Shown in pieces: positions 43,303 through 51,140 of a DNA stretch of 64,000 nucleotides. A program made the position numbers and the translations under genes. The notes below the pieces were generated by a model, which saw only the letters and a program-made list of their open reading frames with translations, had not been told where the DNA came from and made no database searches. Each line of letters starts with the position of its first letter. The stretch's first letter is position 1. This DNA comes from Pedobacter zeae (GTDB lineage Bacteria; Bacteroidota; Bacteroidia; Sphingobacteriales; Sphingobacteriaceae): positions 540,872 through 604,871 of the forward strand of contig NZ_JACIEF010000001.1 in the NCBI RefSeq assembly GCF_014196715.1, written 5' to 3'.

Positions 43303-44297
43303 TTGTATAGCAAGAAGTCAAGTTTCTTGGCAATATGCATATTTAACTTGATATCTTTGATATTGGGAAATGTACGGACTGTTTCTTTTGGCTTCTTTAG
43401 TCCCGCTTTTTGCTGCAACCAAAGCAGAAAAAGCTTTTGGTTTCCGCGGCAATCGGGTTTATTTAACGTAGGCCGGTGCAAGGAAACAAACCTTTTGTCA
43501 TTTTACAAGCCCCTTGTTCCTTAAACCCGACAGGAGCGAACACGCAGTGCAAAGGAGTAAAGCGGATGGCGGGACAACAGTATCTATGAAAAACTGACAT
43601 TCGTTTTCTGGCTATGGTACTTGTATTGGAGAGAAGTCAGTTTTCTTGGCGATGTGCATATTTAAACTTGATATCTTTGATATTAGGAAATGTACGGACT
43701 GTTTCTTTTGGCTTCTTTAGTCCCGCTTTTTGCTGCAACCAAAGCGGAAAAAGCTTTTGGTTTCCGCGGCAATCGGGTTTATTTAACGTAGGCCGGTGCA
43801 AGGAAACAAACCTTGATCATTTTACAAGCCCCTTGTTCCTTAAACCCGACAGGAGCGAACACGCAGTGCAACGGAGTAAAGCGGATGGCGGGACAACAGT
43901 ACCTATGAAAAACTGACATTCGTTTTCTAATTATGGTGCTTGTATTGGAGATAAGTCAAGTTTCTTGGCAATGTGCATATTTAAACTTGATATCTTTGAT
44001 ATTGGGAAATGTACGGACTGGTTCTTTTGGCTTCTTTAGTCGCGCTCTTTGCTGCAACCAAAGCAGAAAAAGCTTTTGGTTTCCGCGGCAATCGGGTTTA
44101 TTTAACGTAGGCCGGCGCAAGGAAACAAACCTTTTATCATCTTACAAGCCCCTTGTTCCTTAAACCCAACAGGAGCGAACACGCAGTGCAAAGGAGTAAA
44201 GCGGATGGCGGGACAACAGTATCTATGAAAAACTGACATTCGTTTTCTGGCTATGGTACTTGTATTGGAGAGAAGTCAGTTTTCTTGGCGATGTGCT
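43303..44297. repeat. Three tandem ~319-bp repeats plus a partial fourth, with nested inverted repeats and a promoter-like box in each
   Basis: The word AAGTCA recurs at 43315, 43634, 43953 and 44273 (spacings 319, 319, 320). Units A, B and C are about 95% alike; the fourth copy stops after about 25 bp near 44297. Each unit contains TTG then TATCTTTG 22-23 nt later (43352-43359, 43672-43679, 43991-43998 for the -7 box). Inside unit A the pairs GTCCCGC/GCGGGAC (43400-43406 with 43569-43575), TCGGGTTTA/TAAACCCGA (43453-43461 with 43522-43530) and AAGGAAACAA/TTGTTCCTT (43480-43489 with 43514-43522) nest, plus a local hairpin AACCAAAG/CTTTTGGTT (43417-43443). Short frames of 73-100 codons on the plus strand are conserved in all units but lack a plausible protein composition and the period is not a multiple of 3. 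The best readings are a structured RNA gene array or a non-autonomous mobile element. Confidence 0.85.
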
Positions 44298-44405
44298 TGT
44301 GAAACCTGATTTCTTACACATAAAATGCTCATCGGTTTGTAAAAGCTAAGGATATATTATTAAGTTCGTATTTATTCAATTAAGTTTGAACATAAAATAC
44401 CTAAA

Positions 44406-44885
44406 ATGAAGTTCAGAAACCTACTTTTAATCTTATTACTAGCCCTTACTTTCCAGGTAAAAGCACAACAGCCAACTTTGTTGCCCCAATTTACTTTTTA
44501 CCGCCTGGACGGGAAAGCTTTTTCTAATACCGATATTAAACAAGGCAAAAAGAATCTCTTTATACTATTCGATTGTACCTGCGAGCATTGCCAGCGCGAA
44601 AGCAAAATCCTGAATACTAATTATGCTAAGTTTAAGGATGTAAATATTTATATGATTACCATGGATGAAGGTTATATCATTCCGCAGTTTTTCGATTCCT
44701 ATGCCAAAGGTTTAAATGCGAAACCTAACGTACTCGTATTACAGGATAAAAAACGCATGTTTATTCCAACATTTTTACCGAAACAATACCCTTCCATGTA
44801 TTTATACTCACCTGCAGGTAAATTATTAATGTACCAATCGGGCGATGGAGGCATTAATAAGCTCATGAAGGTTGTGAATAAATAA
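44406..44885 (+). CDS. Periplasmic thioredoxin-fold (TlpA/redoxin-like) protein
   Basis: 159 residues. The signal peptide is MKFRNLLLILLLALTFQVKA. PQFTFYRLDGKAFSNTDIKQ is the usual lead-in, then LFILFDCTCEHCQRESKIL with the active-site CEHC, then VNIYMITMDEGYIIPQFFDS, and PSMYLYSPAGKLLMYQSG with the cis-proline region. It probably acts in periplasmic thiol-disulphide chemistry. A TAAGTTTG -7-like box is at 44381. It stands alone. Confidence 0.85.
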   Translation: MKFRNLLLILLLALTFQVKAQQPTLLPQFTFYRLDGKAFSNTDIKQGKKNLFILFDCTCEHCQRESKILNTNYAKFKDVNIYMITMDEGYIIPQFFDSYAKGLNAKPNVLVLQDKKRMFIPTFLPKQYPSMYLYSPAGKLLMYQSGDGGINKLMKVVNK

Positions 44886-44969
44886 TCATTTTTTTAACCA
44901 CAGATGTACCCTAAGCATAGATTCCCTGCTTTTTAGCTGTGGTTAATCATCATTTATAGCTGAACAACC

Positions 44970-46835
44970 TTACCTGATAATCAATACAGGAATATTTACC
45001 TTGTGCCTAACCGAATCTACTGTAGTGCCGAATATTAGGTCTTTTAAACCCTTATGTCCGTGCGCCCCCATCACAAGAAGTTCTATTTCATGCTGGTTAC
45101 TGATACCGGCAATGGCTTTGCCCGTACTGCCAAATCCGATGAAAGGGGTAGAGTCGTAACCCAGATCTTCGAGATTGGCGCGGTATTTTTCGAGGTTTTC
45201 GGCATCGCTTTTCGTCTCATGGTCCATTACGTCCTTTCCAAGGTACCGCGCAGCAGCCGTTTCTACCACATGGATCAGGTAATAATGGGCGTCTTTACCT
45301 CCCTGGATTAAGGCATGACGGATGGTGTTTTTATCGTTTTTAGAAAAATCGACAGCAATACCGATCCGTTTATAATTAATTTTATCAATTTTACCGATAT
45401 CCAGGGCATTTCCATGAGGTACAAGTTGCCGCCAGGTTTCTTTTTTCCGCTCTAATAAAGGATGGAAAAAAATGTAAAGTAATAGCAGTACGATCAGGAT
45501 CAGCACAGGTAGTACAATTACGTAAATCCACCAGTTGTTTGCTTCTTTTGCCCAACCGCTTATTTCTTCAATTACCAGTTTTACATTAAGCGCAATAATG
45601 GTGATGGCACTTGCCCAGGCCAATACCTTTACCCATGGTTTGATCGCAAAATCTTTCATCAGTTTTTTATCTGAGGTAAAATGGATCAGTGGGATAATGG
45701 CAAAACCCAGTTGCAGGCTCAACACCACCTGGCTTAATACCAATAATCCGCCAAGGGCATCGTCTCCATAATGAAGAATAGTAAAAAATGCAGGGATAAC
45801 GGCCAATAAACGGGTAATTAAGCGGCGCAACCAAGGCTGAATTCTTAAATTGATATGCCCTTCCATAATAATCTGTCCGGCTAAGGTTCCCGTTACTGTA
45901 GAGCTCTGTCCGGCAGCAATTAGTGCAATGGCAAAAAGGGTTGGGGCTACATGGCCGAAAATATTCGAAAGTAGTTTATGCGCATCCTGAATTTCAGCCA
46001 CCTCGTGCAGGCCGTTTTTATAGAAAGCTGCTGCAGCGAGGATCAATATCGCCGCGTTAACAAAAAAAGCAAGGTTTAACGCTACCGTAGTATCAATCAG
46101 GTTAAATTTTAGGGCTTCTTTTATCCCTTTGTTGCTCCGTTCAATCTTTCTCGTTTGCACCAGGGATGAATGAAGGTATAGGTTATGTGGCATTACAGTT
46201 GCCCCGATAATCCCGATGGCAATATAAAGGGCATCACCATTTAATATTGAAGGCTCAAATCCTTTGGCGATTTCTTTTATAGAAGGTTCTACAATAAACA
46301 TTTCGACTAAAAAGGAAATCCCGACAATAAAAACCATCGAAACAATAAAGCCCTCCATAGCCCGCATTCCCTTATTTAATAAGAACAGCAGTAAAATGGT
46401 ATCGAAAATCGTAATAGAGATGCCCCAGATCAGCGGCAATCCAAATAGGAGCTGTAAACCGATGGCCATTCCAATGATTTCGGCCAGATCGCAGGCAATA
46501 ATCGCTGTTTGTGCCAATACAAATAACGGGATGTTTGCCCAGCGTGGATAAGCCTGTTTTGAGGCCTGGGCTAAATCCAGCCCACGTACAATGCCCAAAC
46601 GGGCACTTAGCGATTGTAAAAGCAGTGCTATGAGGTTCGACATGAGTAAAACCCATATCAATTGGTACCCGAATTTACTGCCGCCGGCCAGATCGGTGGC
46701 CCAATTGCCCGGATCCATGTAGCCTACACTGATTAAATAAGCTGGTCCGATAAAGGCTAAAATCCTTCTCCAACCCTTACGTTTATCTGTATTTACACTC
46801 TGATGTACTTCACTTAACGATTCAGTTTTTGCCAT
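44970..46835 (-). CDS. Nramp-family divalent metal transporter fused to a universal stress protein domain
   Basis: 621 residues. Residues ~20-450 are an Nramp (MntH) transporter with about 11 membrane helices: the metal-site motif GYMDPGNWATDLAGGSKFGY (D and N ligands) and the second ligand region VMPHNLYLHSSLVQTRK. Residues ~465-621 are a UspA domain: INYKRIGIAVDFSKND, HALIQGGKDAHYYLIHVVET and the ATP-binding G-x2-G-x9-G-T site in GAHGHKGLKDLIFGTT. The fusion suggests that nucleotide binding tunes transport of manganese or iron. Its start overlaps the MntR-type regulator stop by 14 bp, so the regulator leads the operon. Confidence 0.93.
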   Translation of the reverse strand: MAKTESLSEVHQSVNTDKRKGWRRILAFIGPAYLISVGYMDPGNWATDLAGGSKFGYQLIWVLLMSNLIALLLQSLSARLGIVRGLDLAQASKQAYPRWANIPLFVLAQTAIIACDLAEIIGMAIGLQLLFGLPLIWGISITIFDTILLLFLLNKGMRAMEGFIVSMVFIVGISFLVEMFIVEPSIKEIAKGFEPSILNGDALYIAIGIIGATVMPHNLYLHSSLVQTRKIERSNKGIKEALKFNLIDTTVALNLAFFVNAAILILAAAAFYKNGLHEVAEIQDAHKLLSNIFGHVAPTLFAIALIAAGQSSTVTGTLAGQIIMEGHINLRIQPWLRRLITRLLAVIPAFFTILHYGDDALGGLLVLSQVVLSLQLGFAIIPLIHFTSDKKLMKDFAIKPWVKVLAWASAITIIALNVKLVIEEISGWAKEANNWWIYVIVLPVLILIVLLLLYIFFHPLLERKKETWRQLVPHGNALDIGKIDKINYKRIGIAVDFSKNDKNTIRHALIQGGKDAHYYLIHVVETAAARYLGKDVMDHETKSDAENLEKYRANLEDLGYDSTPFIGFGSTGKAIAGISNQHEIELLVMGAHGHKGLKDLIFGTTVDSVRHKVNIPVLIIR

Positions 46836-47484
46836 CGCTGCTGATTAAAATGTGTTTTGCAACTTCTCTACTAATATTTATCTGTTTATCGGATAATCTG
46901 ATTTCTACTGAACCATCGAAATCGGTAATATCACTGATGTGGATCTGTTTGCCCAATGTAAGCCCCAGCTTTTCCAAATGTTTTAAAAATGCCGAGCTGT
47001 GCTGGCTAACGCCGGTAATGGTACCAGAATCGCCCATTTTTAATTCGATCAGTTTTATAAACTGGGTTTTGGCAAATCTTCCGTTTTTATCTGGGATTGG
47101 GTCGCCATGAGGGTCTGCTTTTGGAAAACCCAAAAACTCATCCAACCTTTCAATGAGCTCAATTGATTTAATATGTTCTAATTCTTCGGCCACATCATGT
47201 ACTTCATCCCACTTAAAGTTTAATTTGTTTACCAAAAAAACTTCCCATAACCTATGTTTACGTACAATATCAATTGCAGTATTTTTTCCGGTCTCCGTTA
47301 AAGTTACGCCCTGGTATTTTATATAATCAACCAAACCTTTATCTGCTAACTTTTTGATCATGTCGGTAACCGACGCCGGTTTGGTTTGCATCTGCTCGGC
47401 AATGGCATTGGTTTGTACATTGGTTGTTTTCTCGGCGAGATGATAAATCGTCTTCAGATAGTTCTCTTCCGTATAACTTTGCAT
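46822..47484 (-). CDS. DtxR/MntR-family metal-dependent repressor
   Basis: 220 residues. A winged helix (SYTEENYLKTIYHLAEKTTN, then EQMQTKPASVTDMIKKLADK, GLVDYIKYQGVTLTETG), the metal-binding dimer domain (VRKHRLWEVFLVNKLNF, HDVAEELEHIKSIELIERLD) and a C-terminal FeoA/SH3-like domain (KMGDSGTITGVSQHSSAF, LGLTLGKQIHISDI, VEIRLSDKQINISREVA). Such proteins repress metal-uptake genes when metal is bound. The operator at 47501-47526 lies 17 bp upstream, suggesting control of its own operon with the transporter. Confidence 0.93.
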   Translation of the reverse strand: MQSYTEENYLKTIYHLAEKTTNVQTNAIAEQMQTKPASVTDMIKKLADKGLVDYIKYQGVTLTETGKNTAIDIVRKHRLWEVFLVNKLNFKWDEVHDVAEELEHIKSIELIERLDEFLGFPKADPHGDPIPDKNGRFAKTQFIKLIELKMGDSGTITGVSQHSSAFLKHLEKLGLTLGKQIHISDITDFDGSVEIRLSDKQINISREVAKHILISSDGKN

Positions 47485-47500
47485 TTATGTTTATCTAATT

Positions 47501-47526
47501 AAATTTTTAGGTAAATCTAAAAATTT
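47501..47526. promoter_or_regulatory. Palindromic operator, probably for the MntR-type repressor
   Basis: AAATTTTTAG (47501-47510) and CTAAAAATTT (47517-47526) form a perfect 10-bp inverted repeat around GTAAAT. The TTAGGTAAATCTAA core resembles DtxR/MntR operators. It overlaps a -7-like TAGATTTA on the minus strand, so binding would block the mntR-transporter promoter; the next gene on the plus strand (Lrp) starts 85 bp away. Confidence 0.7.
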
Positions 47527-47578
47527 TTATTTAAAATATATATGATAAATTATGTTAAAATTTAGAATATAATTTGGT

Positions 47579-47586
47579 TATGTTTG
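47579..47586 (+). promoter_or_regulatory. -7 box TATGTTTG of the Lrp-type regulator
   Basis: TATGTTTG fits TAnnTTTG and lies 25 nt before the ATG at 47612. No clear TTG -33 element is seen. Confidence 0.5.
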
Positions 47587-47611
47587 TAATCTCAAATACC
47601 TTTAACACCTT

Positions 47612-48082
47612 ATGGCATCTGAATTAGATAAAATTGACTTTAAAATTTTAAGAATCCTTCAAGAAAACGGAAGAATTACCAATTTGCTTTTGTCTCAAGA
47701 AATAGGTTTATCGCCTGCTCCAACATTAGAGCGTGTACGCAAACTGGAAATGGCAGGATATATCAAAAGTTATCACGCCTTAGTAGACGAAGAAAAATTG
47801 GGATTAGGGATCAAGACTTTTATCCAGATCCAGCTCGATTTTCATAAAAACAATACCATCCAGATCTTTTTGGACGAGGTTAACCAGATCAAGGAAATTA
47901 CAGAATGCCACCACGTAACCGGACAGGCAGACTTTCTGTTAAAGGTATATGTGAAAGACATTAAGGCTTACGAAAGGCTGATTATGGATAAGATCAGTAA
48001 AATTTCGGTGGTTAAAACTTTCCAGACCATGATGATCATGTCGACAACCAAAAAAGAGCCTATTGTACCGTTAGAATATTAG
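47612..48082 (+). CDS. Lrp/AsnC-family transcriptional regulator
   Basis: 156 residues. An N-terminal helix-turn-helix (LDKIDFKILRILQENGRITN, then LLSQEIGLSPAPTLERVRKL, EMAGYIKSYHALVDEE) and a RAM ligand/oligomer domain (GIKTFIQIQLDFHKNNTIQI, VTGQADFLLKVYVKDIKAYE, SVVKTFQTMMIMSTTKK). It probably senses amino acids or related effectors. It is divergent from the mntR operon; targets are unknown. Confidence 0.93.
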   Translation: MASELDKIDFKILRILQENGRITNLLLSQEIGLSPAPTLERVRKLEMAGYIKSYHALVDEEKLGLGIKTFIQIQLDFHKNNTIQIFLDEVNQIKEITECHHVTGQADFLLKVYVKDIKAYERLIMDKISKISVVKTFQTMMIMSTTKKEPIVPLEY

Positions 48083-48130
48083 ACTTAAGTATTTTAATAT
48101 AGGATGTTGCGATGATAAGCCACGCCAGGC

Positions 48131-48214
48131 CGTCATTTCGAGCGGAGTGCAACGCAGTCGGGAAATCTGTTTAGATAGATCTCTCGATTTCGCTATGCTT
48201 CAGTCGAGATGACG
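48131..48214. repeat. GTCATTTCGA-type long palindromic repeat, copy 3 (full)
   Basis: CGTCATTTCGAGCGGAGTGC at one end and CAGTCGAGATGACG at the other; the inner halves include CGGGAAATCT and AGATCTCTCG, which pair near the centre. It is about 80% identical to the copy at 58736. Confidence 0.8.
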
Positions 48215-48285
48215 ACTGTTTATATAAAACTGTAGGTAGTATTTATTTAGGTATCCTTTTTTACTATAAAGGTAGCAAGTCCAAT

Positions 48286-48308
48286 CCTGAAATGAATTCA
48301 GGGTGACG
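48286..48308. repeat. CCTGAA...TTCAGG interspersed element, reversed
   Basis: CCTGAAATGAATTCAGG followed by GTGACG is the reverse orientation of the CGTCAC-CCTGAA element at 16876. It lies just after the hydrolase gene stop on the minus strand. Confidence 0.6.
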
Positions 48309-48320
48309 GATCTAGTCATG

Positions 48321-48983
48321 TTAATTGATTTTGCTATTCAATATCATTTCATTAATAATTTCCGAGATTTCCCTCGCATTTTGGTAAACCATAAAGTGTG
48401 TTCCTCTTTGGATCACGAAATCGGGTTTTGACTTTTTGGAATAGAGGATTTTGTCATTCGTACCGTGGATGTGGAAAATTCTTTCCGGTTTAACCTTATT
48501 CTCCCAGCTTAATATACTTCCTATGGCCCATTTCAATAAATAGGGATCTGTATCCTTAATAATTTTGCCCAGCAATGTTTCCTCACTGCTGGACCGTGTG
48601 CCGAAATAATAATTCTGAGTGAATTTATTCGATGATTTTAAAAGCTTGGCCGGAATCAATTTTAACAGGCCAAGTTTCCCCGCCAGGCGGTATATTGCTG
48701 GCAGATGGGTACTTAACATGGTACTCGAAATAATTATGGTTGTTAAAGGGTTTAATACTTTGGCTATTTCAACTGCAATCATTCCACCAAAGGATACTCC
48801 AATCAGTGCGAAAGGTTGTGACTGATCGATCATTTTACTTAACCTTCTGGCATAAGCAGCCAGCGATTCATTTTTAACCGGATCAATCCAATCGATATGA
48901 ATGATATTGATTTTTTCATTGAGTTTAAGCTTTGAAAAAATCCTTTTATCCGCACCTAATCCACTGATAAAATAAGCATTCAT
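48321..48983 (-). CDS. Alpha/beta-hydrolase
   Basis: 220 residues. The nucleophile elbow is LIGVSFGGMIAVEIAKVL (G-V-S-F-G); the catalytic His is probably in VIQRGTHFMVYQNAREI, with an acidic residue near HIHGTNDKILY. No signal peptide; a small cytoplasmic esterase-like enzyme of unknown substrate. Its start shares one base with the ung stop, so the two are co-translated. Confidence 0.82.
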   Translation of the reverse strand: MNAYFISGLGADKRIFSKLKLNEKINIIHIDWIDPVKNESLAAYARRLSKMIDQSQPFALIGVSFGGMIAVEIAKVLNPLTTIIISSTMLSTHLPAIYRLAGKLGLLKLIPAKLLKSSNKFTQNYYFGTRSSSEETLLGKIIKDTDPYLLKWAIGSILSWENKVKPERIFHIHGTNDKILYSKKSKPDFVIQRGTHFMVYQNAREISEIINEMILNSKIN

Positions 48984-49663
48984 TATGCCGGCAGGTTCCA
49001 GTCGATAGGTTTTAAGTTGTTTTGCACCAAAAGCTGGTTGGCTTTTGAAAAGTGTTTAGAACCAAAAAAACCATTATAGGCAGAAAATGGCGATGGATGC
49101 GCAGCAGTAAGTACATAATGTTTTTTTTGATCAATTAATGTCGCCTTTTGCTGTGCGTATTTACCCCACAACAAGAAAACAATGTGTTCGCGTTTTTGAG
49201 ATAATGCTTTAATAATTTCATCTGTAAAAATTTCCCAGCCGCGGTTTTGGTGCGATCCGGCCTCTGAAGCACGAACCGTTAATGTTGCGTTCAGCAACAA
49301 TACACCCTGCTCAGCCCAGTGGGTTAAATGACCATGATTTGGTGATTTAAAACCTTCAATATCGCTTTCTAATTCTTTATAAATATTTTTTAATGAAGGC
49401 GGAACTGCCACACCACGCTGTACCGAAAACGATAATCCATGTGCCTGGCCTGCACCATGATAAGGATCCTGGCCTAATATCACCACCTTAACCTTATCAA
49501 AAGGAGTAGTGTTTAATGCATTAAAAATGTCTGCGCCCTTTGGATAAACCGTTACACCCTTGTTTTTCTCTTCCAATAAAAATGACTTTAGGCTTTTCAT
49601 GTAGTCTTTTTCAAATTCTTCCTCTAAAACGGCTAACCAACCTGGTTCTAATGCTGCAGACAT
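48983..49663 (-). CDS. ung: Uracil-DNA glycosylase
   Basis: 226 residues. Family A motifs: [20 protein letters not shown] (water-activating GQDPYH), [21 protein letters not shown] and the Leu-loop [19 protein letters not shown] (HPSPxS). It removes uracil from DNA to start base-excision repair. It forms a two-gene unit with the following hydrolase. Confidence 0.97.
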   Translation of the reverse strand: MSAALEPGWLAVLEEEFEKDYMKSLKSFLLEEKNKGVTVYPKGADIFNALNTTPFDKVKVVILGQDPYHGAGQAHGLSFSVQRGVAVPPSLKNIYKELESDIEGFKSPNHGHLTHWAEQGVLLLNATLTVRASEAGSHQNRGWEIFTDEIIKALSQKREHIVFLLWGKYAQQKATLIDQKKHYVLTAAHPSPFSAYNGFFGSKHFSKANQLLVQNNLKPIDWNLPA

Positions 49664-49853
49664 AATAAATAATTGATGTAAGATGTATTAAATGTAAAAA
49701 TGTAAAATGGATTTCGAGTGTGTTTGTAAATAAATTTTTATTAATGGTTTGATAGATTATGGTTAATGGCTTGTACAGTTAGCATAAACCAACAGGCCAT
49801 CAACTACTGAACCATTAGACTATCAACAAGAACCAAAAAAACACTCAAAAAGT

Positions 49854-50372
49854 TTAAGACTTCTTCTTGTATATTGCTAATAAATCACCTTCAAGGCTTG
49901 TTTTTGGACCTTCGATAATCCTGCCAAGTTCTTTTCCCTTTTTATCTAAAACAATAAATGTAGGCACCCTCAAAACGTCAAGACCATCTAAAATGCCATT
50001 TTCAGCTTTTTTATTACCATCAACTGCAATAATTTCGACGTTTTTTTCCTTAAAATGTAGCGCATCCAAAATTTTAAAGAAGTTCGGAACATTTGCCTTA
50101 CTGTCGCCACACCAGGTGCCTAAAACAATTTTGATCTTCTCATTTTTAACCAGTTTTTTAAGTTCGATCATTGTAGCGGCATCGGGTATATAAGCAGCGT
50201 AAAGCGGATCGTACATTTCCTTAAATTCAGGAAATGTGGTAATTCCCTCGCGCGTGCAGGCATTAATCAGGATATCTTTATTATGAACCTGATCGTGGAT
50301 TTTTTTATTTACTTCTTGTGCAGACACGTTCATGGCAAGTACAATTAGGGTTATAGATAATAGAATTTTCAT
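49854..50372 (-). CDS. Thioredoxin-fold exported protein with a single active-site cysteine
   Basis: 172 residues. The signal peptide is MKILLSITLIVLAMNVSAQ. The thioredoxin part is KIVLGTWCGDSKANVPNFFK (WCGDS: the second cysteine of CxxC is Ser), then VEIIAVDGNKKAENGILDGL and VLRVPTFIVLDKKGKELGRI with the cis-proline (RVPTF). Another cysteine, in ILINACTREG, is near the N-terminus. Without CxxC it cannot be a standard disulphide oxidoreductase; a chaperone, monothiol or metal/redox-sensing role is possible. Confidence 0.85.
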   Translation of the reverse strand: MKILLSITLIVLAMNVSAQEVNKKIHDQVHNKDILINACTREGITTFPEFKEMYDPLYAAYIPDAATMIELKKLVKNEKIKIVLGTWCGDSKANVPNFFKILDALHFKEKNVEIIAVDGNKKAENGILDGLDVLRVPTFIVLDKKGKELGRIIEGPKTSLEGDLLAIYKKKS

Positions 50373-50485
50373 ATCGGTAAACTGTTTTTTTTGAGCTTTG
50401 TAATTTTTAATGAAATTATTGTTTTAAAATCTAATTTCTGCCATTTAAACACGATATTTGCAAAAAAAATATTAGAATAAAATTT

Positions 50486-51025
50486 ATGCCAAATATTATC
50501 AGATTAATTGCGGGGTTTGCTTTACTCGGTGGCGCAGTAGCTTTATTTGTTTTCGGTTTCTGGCCTTGGGGCATTATTGCCATTTTATTGGGAATAATTG
50601 TACTTGTAACTTATTTCTTTAATGAGAACATGCTGTTGGCACAATGGTTCCTCAGAAAGGATAACATGCCTAAGGCAAAAAAGTTTTTGGATCGGATAAC
50701 CAATTACGAAACTCAATTGATCAAAGTTCAGCACGGTTACTATAATTTATTAATCGGTTTAATTGAAAGTAGAACAGCACCAATGCAAAGTGAAAAATAT
50801 TTCAAAAAATCACTTGCTTTAGGGATGCAGATGGACCATAATGTGGCATTGGCAAAATTAAGTTTGGCCGGTATTGCCATGGCTAAACGTAACAAACGCG
50901 AAGCAACCATGTACCTTGCAGAAGCTAAAAAAGCAGATAAAAACAAATTATTAGCGGATCAGATCAAACAGATGAAAGACCAGATGGGCATGATGGACAA
51001 GCAACAGCAGGTTCGTTACCGATAA
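50486..51025 (+). CDS. Membrane-anchored TPR-like hypothetical protein
   Basis: 179 residues. Two hydrophobic segments near the start (IIRLIAGFALLGGAVALFVF, GIIAILLGIIVLVTYFF) are followed by helical repeats like TPRs (AKKFLDRITNYETQLIKVQH, SEKYFKKSLALGMQMDHN, ALAKLSLAGIAMAKRNKREA). It is likely an inner-membrane scaffold. No function recognised. A GATATTTGC box lies about 30 bp upstream. Confidence 0.68.
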   Translation: MPNIIRLIAGFALLGGAVALFVFGFWPWGIIAILLGIIVLVTYFFNENMLLAQWFLRKDNMPKAKKFLDRITNYETQLIKVQHGYYNLLIGLIESRTAPMQSEKYFKKSLALGMQMDHNVALAKLSLAGIAMAKRNKREATMYLAEAKKADKNKLLADQIKQMKDQMGMMDKQQQVRYR

Positions 51026-51140
51026 ATTTTAAAGCCATTTCTTAACCGGAATGGCTTTATTGTTTCAGCTCAGTTTTGTTTGTTTGAAATTGCAGCTTAT
51101 AAATTGCTATTTTTATGGATAACTTAACTTTTAAATATTC

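Noticed and set aside
43303..44163. Plus-strand frames of 73, 100 and 76 codons within the tandem units
   Set aside because: The shared segment (ILGNVRT...FWFPRQSGLFNVGR) is repeated because the DNA is repeated; ends differ by unit, the 319-bp period breaks the frame, and there is no sensible start signal.
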